Shown: positions 35,836-43,972, counted from the first letter of the stretch. The stretch: DNA of 64,000 nt from Amorphus coralli DSM 19760 (GCF_000374525.1 NZ_KB894574.1:372001-436000); one strand, 5' to 3'. Notes: generated by a model not told the origin, from the sequence alone. Numbers and translations are program-made.

Positions 35836-36927
35836 ATGACCGACCGCAGGACCGAAGCGACGCCAGCCGGCACGGACGACGAGCCCGACGGCCCCCGCGC
35901 CGCTCTCTACGATTGGCGCGGCCTGATCAACGCGACGCTGATCATCGCCGGGGTTCTGCTGGCCGGCTTCGCGGTCTGGAAGCTTTCGTCGGTGCTGCTT
36001 CTGATCTTGTGCGCGGTCATGGTGGCCATCGTGCTCGACGCTGCCGCCAACGCCATGACCCGTCCCCTCGGCCTGCCGCGCTGGCTCGGGCTCGCCGTCG
36101 CCGTTACCGTTGCCGCATCGGCCATCGTGTCGGCGGCCGTGTTTGCCGGCCCGACGCTGGCCGACCAGTTCGGCGGTGTCACCGGGCAGGCGACCGCAGG
36201 CTTGCAGCGGCTGCAGGACAATCTGGCGACGCTGGGCCTGTCCACGGAGGGCTCCGACCCCGATATCGGCATGAAAGAGGTGATGCCGGCCCCCGGCGGG
36301 CTCCTGTCCAGCGCGACCAAGGCCCTCACCGGCCTGCTCGGCGGCCTGGGCAGCGCGCTCGTGGTGGCAGTGGTCGGCATTTACTTCGCCGCGTCGCCGG
36401 ATGCCTATGCCTCGGGTCTTGTCCGGTTCGCTCCCAAGGGGAAGCGTCGGACCCTGCGCCGGCTGGTCACCCGCACCGGTGACGTGCTCCGCCGCTGGCT
36501 GATCGGCAAGGGCATCTCGATGCTGATCGTCGGCCTTCTCTCCTATGCCGGACTGATCATTCTTGGCGTGCCGCTGGCTCTGCTCCTCGCCGTGTTCGCC
36601 GGCCTTGCTGCCTTCGTTCCCTTCCTCGGCCCGGTTATCGGCGGGCTCGCCATGTGCCTTGTTGCGCTGTCGGAAAGCTGGCAGCTCGCGCTCTGGACGG
36701 CCGGCCTCTACGTCATCGTGCAGACGGTGGAGAGCTATCTGCTGACGCCGATCATCCAGCAGCGGACGGTGTACCTGCTTCCCGGCGTGGTCCTGACCGC
36801 GCAGCTGGTGATGGGCACGCTGTTCGGCATCATGGGCGTTGCCCTGGCCACGCCGCTGACCGCCATCCTGATGACCGTGCTCGACGAAACCTACTTCCGC
36901 ACCGGGCCGGCAAGCCAGGACGCTTGA
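35836..36927 (+). CDS. AI-2E family transporter (TqsA/PerM type)
   Basis: 363 residues with about eight membrane helices in the family arrangement: two or three N-terminal helices, a soluble loop (about residues 110-170) and a helical bundle with the signature GLAAFVPFLGPVIGG and, near the end, the YLLTPIIQQRTVYLLPGVVL segment. Family members include autoinducer-2 exporters and Na+/H+ antiporters, so the substrate cannot be stated. It starts 44 bases after an exact EcfG promoter, which predicts induction in the general stress response. Confidence 0.88.
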   Translation: MTDRRTEATPAGTDDEPDGPRAALYDWRGLINATLIIAGVLLAGFAVWKLSSVLLLILCAVMVAIVLDAAANAMTRPLGLPRWLGLAVAVTVAASAIVSAAVFAGPTLADQFGGVTGQATAGLQRLQDNLATLGLSTEGSDPDIGMKEVMPAPGGLLSSATKALTGLLGGLGSALVVAVVGIYFAASPDAYASGLVRFAPKGKRRTLRRLVTRTGDVLRRWLIGKGISMLIVGLLSYAGLIILGVPLALLLAVFAGLAAFVPFLGPVIGGLAMCLVALSESWQLALWTAGLYVIVQTVESYLLTPIIQQRTVYLLPGVVLTAQLVMGTLFGIMGVALATPLTAILMTVLDETYFRTGPASQDA

Positions 36928-36975
36928 CCGCCGCCGGCTGGCCCGGAACGCCGTCCGGGTCAGCCGGCACACGCC

Positions 36976-38001
36976 TCAGCCCTGAACCGCCTGGATTGCC
37001 ACACCGCCGATGAACACAGTGATCAGGGCGGCACTCTCGAACCCGATCCGCCCCACGCCGTAGCGTTCCCGGCGAATGAGGCCAAGAAGCAGGATGCCGG
37101 TCATGAGGATCGCCCAGACCAGCAGGAACAGCGCCCGATCGCCCACGGCGTGGAAGATGGACCCGTCGCGATAGGCCGCGTCGGCCGCCACCAGGAACAG
37201 GACGTCGAACGTGTTGCCGCCGATGATGCCGCCCACGGCGAGCTGCAGCGCGCCACGCCGGACGGCAGCGATAGTGGTCACGAGTTCCGGCAGCGAGGTG
37301 GCAATCGCGGTAAAGAAACTGCCGACGATGGTCTGTGACAGGTTTGCCCACTGCGAGATGGTGACGGCGCTCTGCGCCAGAACCCAGCCACACACGCCCA
37401 TGACGACGAGCAGCAGGGCGAAGCGGCCGAACAGAGAGGCGGTCGATCCGTCGTTGGGATCCGGTTCTTCCGGGATGTCGTCGCGCGTCTCCTCGGTCTT
37501 CATCGGCCGCCACATCGGCTGTTCCTGCGCACTTTGGGACAGCTTCAGGCCGAAAATGTAGACTGCGACCAGCAGTGGCGTGACCGGATGCACGGCGAAG
37601 ATGGCGAAGGCCGGCGTTGCAATGGCGAGCGCCGGCAGCGCCAGGAGGACTACCAGAAGCGCGCCCTGAAGGAGGTTCGTTTCCGAGGCCGCGGCGTGTT
37701 CGAGATTGCTCTTGCGGTAGAGGATATCCGCGATCGCTAGAAACACGGTCTGGGCCGCGATGCCGCCGACCGCATTGGCTACGGCGAGTTCCGCGTGGCC
37801 ATTGAGGGCAGCCGTGACGGACGTCACCGTTCCGGACAGCGACGTCGCGGCGCCAAGCAGGACGCCCCCGACCAGGGCCTCACCAAACCCCGTTCGGTCG
37901 GCCAGCTTGTCGGCGATCGAGGACATCCAGATGCCCGCGAAGGCGATCACCGCTGCCGCGACGATGAATCCGATAAGGGCAATTTGCGGCTGGTCGAACA
38001 T
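36976..38001 (-). CDS. Sodium/calcium exchanger-family membrane protein with degenerate first repeat
   Basis: 341 residues from the ATG at 38001 (an upstream start at 38040 adds 13 residues). About ten helices in two inverted halves. The second alpha repeat is canonical (TSLPELVTTIAAVRRG ... GGIIGGNTFDVLF). The first reads TSLSGTVTSVTAALNG ... GGIAAQTVFL: the Pro-Glu pair is Ser-Gly and the G(S/G)N motif is lost. Exchangers of this family need Glu in both repeats for Ca2+, so altered ion choice is likely. An acidic cytoplasmic loop separates the halves. No EcfG promoter was seen upstream. Confidence 0.82.
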   Translation of the reverse strand: MFDQPQIALIGFIVAAAVIAFAGIWMSSIADKLADRTGFGEALVGGVLLGAATSLSGTVTSVTAALNGHAELAVANAVGGIAAQTVFLAIADILYRKSNLEHAAASETNLLQGALLVVLLALPALAIATPAFAIFAVHPVTPLLVAVYIFGLKLSQSAQEQPMWRPMKTEETRDDIPEEPDPNDGSTASLFGRFALLLVVMGVCGWVLAQSAVTISQWANLSQTIVGSFFTAIATSLPELVTTIAAVRRGALQLAVGGIIGGNTFDVLFLVAADAAYRDGSIFHAVGDRALFLLVWAILMTGILLLGLIRRERYGVGRIGFESAALITVFIGGVAIQAVQG

Positions 38002-38230
38002 ACGGAAACAGGCTTTCGTCGGACGGTGCGCCCCGACCATAGCCGAGCGATCGCACTCAGTGCGTGAAAATGAGGGACGATGGGAGGGCCATCGATCGAT
38101 AGCAAAAGTTCCCTGCGGCCGGCGCCCAGCGGGCGCCAGCGACGGCGGGAAAATCAGGCACGCTGCGTCCGCCGTTGCGGCAGACGTCGAGGGGAGGCGG
38201 TTGGCTACACCCGCTCCTCTAAGACGCGCA

Positions 38231-38425
38231 TCAGGAAACGGCGGAGCGGCCGGAGGGGCCGAAGAGCCACCACAGGATGAGGCCGATCAGCGGCAGGAAC
38301 AGGATGATCAGGATCCACAGGACCTTCGCGCCGGCCGACGCGCCGGACCCAATGATCTTGACGATTGCGTAGATGTCGAGAGCGAGGATGATCAGGCCGA
38401 TAATTCCGCCAAACTCGAGACCCAT
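38231..38425 (-). CDS. Small PLDc_N-type membrane protein
   Basis: 64 residues. Two membrane helices (GLIILALDIYAIVKIIG and VLWILIILFLPLIGLILWWLFGP) match the N-terminal segment of phospholipase D nuclease-type proteins (PLDc_N); no catalytic HKD domain follows. An AAGGAG site lies 9 bases before the ATG. Such stand-alone proteins are common stress-induced membrane peptides of unknown role. An exact EcfG promoter points at this gene from about 175 bases upstream. Confidence 0.82.
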   Translation of the reverse strand: MGLEFGGIIGLIILALDIYAIVKIIGSGASAGAKVLWILIILFLPLIGLILWWLFGPSGRSAVS

Positions 38426-38599
38426 TTGTCCATTCTCCTTGTGTCGTGCAGGCTGCCGGGCATGTGGTCACCGCCCGGCGCGCGAATTCGCGATGCTGTC
38501 CGGCCACGCCCTCGGCCTGCCCGGCTGTGAAAGGTTGGCCTCTGGAGACGGGGTCGCCCCGTTTGAGACGCACCAGTTGCGCCCAGCCGCCGAGAAGCT

Positions 38600-38624
38600 A
38601 ACGCTGCCTTGCAGGGTGGGTTCC
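38600..38624 (-). promoter_or_regulatory. EcfG promoter pointing at the PLDc_N-type gene
   Basis: On the minus strand GGAAC (38624-38620), 16 bases, then CGTT (38603-38600): exact consensus. The predicted leader to the ATG at 38425 is about 165 bases, unusually long, with no supported gene inside. Confidence 0.78.
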
Positions 38625-38699
38625 GCGCCTCCGTGAAAAAGCAGTGGGACCTGGCGGAAGCCGGCTTCCAGACCGCATGAAGCGGGCGCTTGAGCGGGA

Positions 38700-38724
38700 G
38701 GAACGCCGATGGTTCGGCAACGTT
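38700..38724 (+). promoter_or_regulatory. EcfG promoter of the FMN reductase / mgtC pair
   Basis: GGAAC (38700-38704), 16 bases, CGTT (38721-38724): exact consensus, ending 52 bases before the ATG at 38777. It is back to back with the minus-strand EcfG promoter at 38600-38624. Confidence 0.85.
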
Positions 38725-38776
38725 GATCGACAGCCTCACCGCGCCCTTCACGCGCGCCTTTCAAGGAGAGACCTCC

Positions 38777-39352
38777 ATGCTTTATCCGGTCATTTACGGT
38801 TCGGTTCGCAGCGAGCGCCAGGGGATCCGTGCCGCCCGCTACATCTGCAACGAGATCGGCAAGCGCGGCGACGAGGCGCATCTCGTCGACCCGGTCGAGC
38901 TTGATCTGCCGCTCCTCGACAAGCGGCGGGGCGAATACGAGGAAGGCCAGGCCCCGGAAGCCATGGAGAAGCTCGGTCAGTTGATCGAGCGGGCCGACGG
39001 GTTCGTCATGGTGACGGGCGAATACAACCACTCGATTCCGCCGGCGCTGAAGAACACCCTCGATCACTATCTGCCCGAATGGTACTTCCGGCCCGCTGCG
39101 ATCATGAGCTACTCGGCCGGCCGCTACGGCGGCGTGCGTGCCGCGGTACAGCTGCGCCCGATCCTGGGCGAACTCGGCATGGTCTCCATTTCATCCATCT
39201 TCGCGGTACCGCGCGTCTCGAAGGCCTTCACCGAGACGGGCGAACCTCAGGAAGACTATCTGGCGGACGAGGCCGGCCGCTTCCTTGATGAGTTGGACTG
39301 GTGGGCCCGGGCAGCCAAGGCCCAGAAGGCGGCTGCCGGTACGCCGTTCTGA
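38777..39352 (+). CDS. NADPH-dependent FMN reductase family protein
   Basis: 191 residues with a flavodoxin-like fold. The FMN phosphate loop is YGSVRSERQG (residues 7-16), and the family segments MVTGEYNHSIPPALKNTLDH and YSAGRYGGVRAAVQLR are present; the first corresponds to the flavin-contact motif. Such enzymes reduce FMN, quinones or azo compounds at the expense of NADPH and often support oxidative stress defence. The ATG has an AAGGAG site, and an exact EcfG promoter lies 52 bases upstream. The mgtC-like gene follows 20 bases after the stop, so the two are probably cotranscribed. Confidence 0.9.
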   Translation: MLYPVIYGSVRSERQGIRAARYICNEIGKRGDEAHLVDPVELDLPLLDKRRGEYEEGQAPEAMEKLGQLIERADGFVMVTGEYNHSIPPALKNTLDHYLPEWYFRPAAIMSYSAGRYGGVRAAVQLRPILGELGMVSISSIFAVPRVSKAFTETGEPQEDYLADEAGRFLDELDWWARAAKAQKAAAGTPF

Positions 39353-39372
39353 CCGGCCCGGGCCCCATCAAC

Positions 39373-39864
39373 ATGGAAACCAACCTGTCTCAAATCGCCC
39401 TGACACCGGAGATGCCGGTGGTCGTTGCCGTGGCGCGGATGGGCATCGCCGCCCTTCTCGGCGCCGCCATCGGCTTCGATCAGGAGTGGCGCCAGCGCTC
39501 CGCCGGCCTCAGGACGCACATGCTCGTCTCCCTGGCTGCCGCGGTCTTCGCCATCCTCATGCAGGAAGTGATGGTGATGTCGCTGCCCGACCACGCCCGG
39601 GTCGACCCGATCCGCGTGCTGGAGGCCGTCACTGCGGGGGTCGCGTTCCTTGCCGCCGGCTCCATCATCCGATCGGGACGCAACGTCCGCGGCATCACCA
39701 CAGGCGCCGGGCTGTGGCTCGCCGGCGCGATCGGTGCGGCAACGGGGCTCGGCCTCGTCTGGATCGCGGCCGTTGCGGCCGGTTTTGCCCTTGTCATCAT
39801 CGTGGCGCTGCGGGTCGTCGATCGGCAGATCGAGAAGGTCGTCGACAAGGATCCGCCGAAATAG
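39373..39864 (+). CDS. MgtC/SapB family membrane protein
   Basis: 163 residues with about four or five membrane helices, beginning METNLSQIAL. The family signature is clear: ALLGAAIGFDQEWRQRSAGLRTHMLVSL, then GVAFLAAGSIIR and VRGITTGAGLWLAGAIGAATGLG. MgtC proteins modulate membrane energetics and Mg2+/low-pH adaptation; short versions like this lack the C-terminal ACT-like domain of virulence MgtC. It follows the EcfG-controlled FMN reductase gene closely and is likely part of the same stress transcript. Confidence 0.92.
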   Translation: METNLSQIALTPEMPVVVAVARMGIAALLGAAIGFDQEWRQRSAGLRTHMLVSLAAAVFAILMQEVMVMSLPDHARVDPIRVLEAVTAGVAFLAAGSIIRSGRNVRGITTGAGLWLAGAIGAATGLGLVWIAAVAAGFALVIIVALRVVDRQIEKVVDKDPPK

Positions 39865-39892
39865 GCCCTGCGCCACGATGCCCGGAACCGAA

Positions 39893-39919
39893 GAAGGCCG
39901 GCCCCGGGGGCCGACCTTC
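39893..39919. terminator. Hairpin between convergent mgtC-like and metE-like genes
   Basis: GAAGG pairs with CCTTC and, after one mismatch, CGGCCC with GGGCCG around a 3-base loop (39893-39919). There is no T run, but the position between two converging genes fits a bidirectional terminator. Confidence 0.55.
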
Positions 39920-39952
39920 GAACAGGATGCCGTGATTTCCGGCTGACGACGG

Positions 39953-41056
39953 TCAGATCTCGCCCCAGACCTCCTTGGCGATATCGACCACGAACTCCAG
40001 CTTCTTCCACTGCTGCTCCTCGGTGAGGATGTTGCCCTCCTCGGTGGAGGCGAAACCGCACTGCGGGCTCAGGCAGAACTGGTCGAGCGGGGCATAGTTC
40101 TGCGCCTCCTCGATGCGGGACAGCACGGCGTCCCGGCTTTCCAGGTCGCCCGACTTGGAGGTGATCAGGCCAAGGACGACGCGCTTGTCGCCCTTCGGCA
40201 GGAAGCGCAGCGGCTCGAAGCCGCCGGCCCGGTCGCTGTCATATTCGAGGAAGTAGCCGTCGTAGTCGATCTTGGAGAGGAGCGTTTCCGCCACCGGCTC
40301 GTAGCCGCCTTCCGAGATCCACGAGGAGCGGAAGTTGCCGCGGCAGACATGGGTGGTGATGGTCATGTCGTCCGGCCTGGATTTCAGGGCCTCGTTGATC
40401 ATGTCGGCGTAGATCTGCTGCAGGTTCTCCGGATCGTCGCCCCGCTCCCGGGCCGCCTGCATTTCCTTCTCCGAGCAGAGATAGGCCCAGACGGTGTCAT
40501 CCATCTGCAGATACCGGCATCCCGCGTCGTAGAAGGCCCTTATGGCCTTGCCATAAGCCGCCGCCGCATCGGCGTAGAAGGCGTCTAGATTGGGATAGAC
40601 GTCCCTCGAGATCGCCTTGCGACCGCCGCGGAAATGCAGCACCGACGGGGACGGAATGGTCATTTTCGGGGTGACCGTGGCGACCGACTTCAGGAAGCGG
40701 AAATGCTCCAGCATGTAGTGGTCGGAAAAGTCCACCCGAGCGTTGATCGCCAGCGTCTGCGCCTTGGTCTGGATGCCGCTGAACTGGATGCCCTGATCGT
40801 GCTCGACCACGTCGACGCCCTCGAGGCCGCCTAGGAAGTCGAAGTGCCACCAGGAGCGACGGAATTCGCCGTCGGTGACCGCCTGCAGACCGACCCGCTC
40901 CTGGTGCGCCACGGCGTCCGTGATGCAGGCGTCCTCGACCGCCTTCAGGCCTGCGGCATCAAGCTTGCCCTCGGCGTGCGCGGCTCGCGCTTCCTTCAGC
41001 TTCTGCGGGCGCAGCAGGCTACCGACCTCATCGGCGCGATGCGGAGCTCTGGTCAT
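39953..41056 (-). CDS. MetE C-terminal-domain methyltransferase (cobalamin-independent methionine synthase family)
   Basis: 367 residues from the ATG at 41056, which has a GGGAGGGA site; an upstream reading to 41092 is rejected. It corresponds to the catalytic half of MetE only. The zinc-ligand pattern is visible as THVCRGN (His and Cys, about residue 240), a Glu in YFLEYDSDRAG and the Cys of LSPQCGFAST. Such short forms methylate a thiol (homocysteine or another acceptor) but usually use a donor other than polyglutamyl-methyltetrahydrofolate; the true substrate here is unknown. It is divergent from a GntR regulator with paired operators between them. Confidence 0.85.
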   Translation of the reverse strand: MTRAPHRADEVGSLLRPQKLKEARAAHAEGKLDAAGLKAVEDACITDAVAHQERVGLQAVTDGEFRRSWWHFDFLGGLEGVDVVEHDQGIQFSGIQTKAQTLAINARVDFSDHYMLEHFRFLKSVATVTPKMTIPSPSVLHFRGGRKAISRDVYPNLDAFYADAAAAYGKAIRAFYDAGCRYLQMDDTVWAYLCSEKEMQAARERGDDPENLQQIYADMINEALKSRPDDMTITTHVCRGNFRSSWISEGGYEPVAETLLSKIDYDGYFLEYDSDRAGGFEPLRFLPKGDKRVVLGLITSKSGDLESRDAVLSRIEEAQNYAPLDQFCLSPQCGFASTEEGNILTEEQQWKKLEFVVDIAKEVWGEI

Positions 41057-41190
41057 CCAAGTCCCTCCCGGTCTGCTTTGGGCGGAGCGCACCGGCCGGT
41101 GCCGGCGCGGGCCCGGCCCGCCGCGGTTCGCGGCGCCTGATTGCGCCGTCGTTGCCTGGATTTATCCGACCTCGCGCGGCTGAGGTCAAC

Positions 41191-41200
41191 CTGTATACAG
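41191..41200. promoter_or_regulatory. GntR-type operator 1
   Basis: A perfect palindrome CTGTATACAG, 135 bases upstream of the metE-like start. The core TGTATACA recurs at 41349-41356, and this form is typical of FCD-subfamily GntR repressors. Confidence 0.6.
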
Positions 41201-41348
41201 TGCAACGAAGACTGCGCGGCGCGTCGCCGATGAGCCTGCGCGATCGTGCGCGATTTCGCGCTTTTCTGCGCAGAACCGTGCGCAGAGGCCTCGCCGCGCA
41301 GAGAGGCGACTGCGCACGCGCGGCGCTGGTCTCGCACAGCCCAGTTGA

Positions 41349-41356
41349 TGTATACA
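41349..41356. promoter_or_regulatory. GntR-type operator 2
   Basis: TGTATACA, 72 bases upstream of the gntR-family gene and 157 bases (about 15 helical turns) from operator 1. The spacing would allow a DNA loop controlling both divergent genes. Confidence 0.6.
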
Positions 41357-41427
41357 GGGGCGGAGGTCATAAGCGCGTCGCCGGGCGAACGGGCCCGACG
41401 CGTTCGTGCAGCGGGGAGAAGGGCACC

Positions 41428-42165
41428 ATGACGTCCGCCATCGACCGGATCGCGCCCCAGTCCGTGAAGGCGATCCTCGGGGTCCGCAATCTCGTCTTCT
41501 CCGGCGATGTCGGACCCGGCGAGCGCCTGTCGGAAATCACCGTTTCCGAACGCCTCGGCCTGTCGCGCACCCCGGTCCGCGCGGCACTCGCCCGGCTCGA
41601 GCAGGAGGGCATCCTCGAGGCCATCCCGTCGGGCGGCTACGCGGTGCGGGCGTTCACCGAGGCCGACATCGTGGACGCCATCGAGCTCAGGGGCGTCCTG
41701 GAAGGCACCGCCGCCCGCCTTGCCGCGGAACGCGGCGTCGCCCCCGCCAAGCTCTCCGCCCTCAACGGGCTGATGGTGGAGCTCGACGCCATCGTCGGCG
41801 TGCCGCCGGAGGCGTTCGACTTTCCCGCCTACATTTCCCGCAACCGCGAGTTTCACGACGCGCTGAAGGGGCTTGCCGGCAGCGCCATGCTCCGCCGCGA
41901 GATCGAGCGCGTCACGAGCCTGCCCTTCGCCGGACCCTCCGCCTTCCTGGACGCCCAGGCGGAGATCCCGGAGTGCCGTGCCTCGCTGGTCGTCGGCCAG
42001 GCGCACCACCGCGCCATCCTGAATGCCATCGAGCTGCGCGAGGGCGGCCGCGCCGAGGCCATCGCCCGCGAGCACGCACGGCTGGCCCGTCAGAACCTGG
42101 CCTTCGTCATCGAGAACCGGAAGCTGATGCAGAAGGTCCCCGGCCTGCAGCTGATCGCCGGGTAG
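41428..42165 (+). CDS. GntR family transcriptional regulator, FCD subfamily
   Basis: 245 residues. An N-terminal winged helix (residues 15-80: RLSEITVSERLGLSRTPVRAALARLEQEG, then the wing SGGYAVRAF) is joined to an FCD ligand domain (residues 90-230) with Asp/His metal-ligand candidates in NREFHDALKG and GQAHHRAILNAI. FCD regulators usually bind organic acids. A GGGGAG site precedes the ATG. It is divergent from the MetE-like gene, and the two TGTATACA operators lie in the gap, suggesting autoregulation and control of the methyltransferase. Confidence 0.93.
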   Translation: MTSAIDRIAPQSVKAILGVRNLVFSGDVGPGERLSEITVSERLGLSRTPVRAALARLEQEGILEAIPSGGYAVRAFTEADIVDAIELRGVLEGTAARLAAERGVAPAKLSALNGLMVELDAIVGVPPEAFDFPAYISRNREFHDALKGLAGSAMLRREIERVTSLPFAGPSAFLDAQAEIPECRASLVVGQAHHRAILNAIELREGGRAEAIAREHARLARQNLAFVIENRKLMQKVPGLQLIAG

Positions 42166-42172
42166 CAACCGG

Positions 42173-43972
42173 TCAGTAGCGGCCGTTGGCCCGCATCAGG
42201 CGATCGGCACGGGTCTGAGCGTCGGAGAGCGCCGAAGCGACGGTCTTTTCCCGGCGCAGCATCAGGTGGATCTCCTCGCCGAGGATGCCGGTGATCTCGG
42301 CGAATTCCGGTACCGGCGGACGCGGCCAGAGCTGCAGGCTGCCGTCACGGGCGATGTCGTCCACCGCCTCCACGATGGGCGAGAGATCGCGCACGTCCGG
42401 ATCGGCGGAAACGGAGTAGCGCGGGCAGACCCGCGAGCCGTTGGTGATGTAGAGCTTGCAGGCCTCCGCCGAGGTGAGATGGCGGACGGCCTTCTCGGTG
42501 GCGAGCCGGCGCTCCGGCGCGATGTTGGCCGGAATGCCGAGGACGTAGCCGCCGACGGGCGCGACCCGCACTGCCCCCGGACCCGCCGGGTGCGGCAGGA
42601 AGCCGGTGCGGCCGTGAACCGGCGAGGTCGGGTCGAGCTCGAAATAGGGCGCCAGCAGCGAATAGCCGTAGGCCATCGCCACCCGCCCTTCCGAGTAGGC
42701 CTTCACCCGCTCGAACCACGACATGGTGAGCACGTCGGGCGCGGAGACGTCGAGAAGCCGCATCAGGAAGTCGGCCGCCGCCCGGCCACCTTCGCTGTCG
42801 ATCATCGGCCGCAGGCGCTCGCCCTCCAGGTCGCCGGGATCGAAATGGGCGCCGCGCCGGCGCAGATTGACCACCGGCTGGCCGAAGTCCGCCATGGTGA
42901 ACATGAAGGTGTGGCCCAGCGGCGTGCCCTTCGCCCCGTTCCACGCAATGCCGCGCATGTTGCGCTCGGGCCGGTGCAACCGCCTGGCGACCGTCAGAAG
43001 CTCGTCGGTGGTGGCGGGCGGCGAGAGCCCCGCCTCCTCCAGGAGATCGGTGCGGTAGAACAGGAGCTCCGGCGTCGTCTGGATCGGCACGCCGTACTGG
43101 CGGCCGCGATAGAAGCAGCCCTGCCAGCCGGCGGCGTGGAAGTCGGACGCGTCGACGTGATCGCGGGCAACGAAATCGTCGATGGGTGCCAGGACACCTT
43201 TTTCCCCGAACTCGCCGATCCACGGCAGGTCGGCGGCGATGATGTCGTAGGCCGAGGCCGGGCGCGCGGCATTGTCCAGCGCCTCCAGCCGCAGCCGGTC
43301 GATGGAGAGCGCGCGGTTGCGGATGGTGACGCCGAGGAGCTGCTCGAACTGGCGCTTGAGCGAATCCATGGTCATGAAGGTCGGGTCGGCGTGAACCAGG
43401 ATCCTGAGCGGCGCGGCGATGTTGAGCGGCGTGGTGCGCGCCGCCGGCATGGGAATGATCTTCGCCTTCAGATAGGAGCCGCCGAAATAATAGTCGGTGC
43501 CTCGGCCCTTGTCGGACAGGCCGAGCGCCTTGCCGACCAGCAGCTTCACCCGGTGGGCGTAGTCGACCCAGGCCTCGATCAGGCCGGCGCTCGGGTGCAG
43601 CGAGAAGGACTTGCCCGAGGAGGAGCGGGGCCGCTGATCGATAAGGCCGGAGCCGATCATGTCCTGGATGCGGCGCATGGCGGTGGCGTAGGGCACGCCG
43701 GAGGCGATGGCCAGCGAGGAGATGGTGGTGAGCTTTCCCTCGATGTGGTTGCGCATCATGAAGAGAGTCATGCGCAGATAGGGGTCGGCGGTGAACAGCG
43801 GCAGCACGTGCTCGCCCTCGCTCTCCACCTCCTCCAGGAAGTCGATGAAGCGCAGCATTTCCTCCGGCGTGAAGCGGATGGTCGCCGTGGGGTCGGCGCC
43901 GCGCGCACTCCGTCGGCCCGCTCCGGGCGGCGCCGGTCCAAACCCCTCGCCTCGTCGGTTCGGTGCGTTCAT
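42173..43972 (-). CDS. Winged-helix regulator fused to an extracellular solute-binding protein fold
   Basis: 599 residues from the ATG at 43972, which overlaps the ThuA-like stop (ATGA). There is no signal peptide; the first 30 residues are Arg/Gly/Pro-rich. Residues about 60-150 look like a MarR-type winged helix (TTISSLAIASGVPYATAMRRIQDMIGSGLIDQRP). Residues about 185-560 are a family 1 solute-binding fold (RILVHADPTFMTMDSLKRQFE, YDIIAADLPWIGEFGEKGVLAPIDDF, YGVPIQTTPELLFYRTDLLEEAGL). I infer a cytoplasmic transcription factor that senses the transported compound or a product with a captured binding-protein domain. It is the last gene of the sugar-type operon. Confidence 0.78.
   Translation of the reverse strand: MNAPNRRGEGFGPAPPGAGRRSARGADPTATIRFTPEEMLRFIDFLEEVESEGEHVLPLFTADPYLRMTLFMMRNHIEGKLTTISSLAIASGVPYATAMRRIQDMIGSGLIDQRPRSSSGKSFSLHPSAGLIEAWVDYAHRVKLLVGKALGLSDKGRGTDYYFGGSYLKAKIIPMPAARTTPLNIAAPLRILVHADPTFMTMDSLKRQFEQLLGVTIRNRALSIDRLRLEALDNAARPASAYDIIAADLPWIGEFGEKGVLAPIDDFVARDHVDASDFHAAGWQGCFYRGRQYGVPIQTTPELLFYRTDLLEEAGLSPPATTDELLTVARRLHRPERNMRGIAWNGAKGTPLGHTFMFTMADFGQPVVNLRRRGAHFDPGDLEGERLRPMIDSEGGRAAADFLMRLLDVSAPDVLTMSWFERVKAYSEGRVAMAYGYSLLAPYFELDPTSPVHGRTGFLPHPAGPGAVRVAPVGGYVLGIPANIAPERRLATEKAVRHLTSAEACKLYITNGSRVCPRYSVSADPDVRDLSPIVEAVDDIARDGSLQLWPRPPVPEFAEITGILGEEIHLMLRREKTVASALSDAQTRADRLMRANGRY

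Noticed and set aside
38205-38573. A 122-codon minus-strand frame over the PLDc_N leader
   Set aside because: It overlaps the PLDc_N gene in another frame, starts at GTG without a ribosome site and has no recognisable features.
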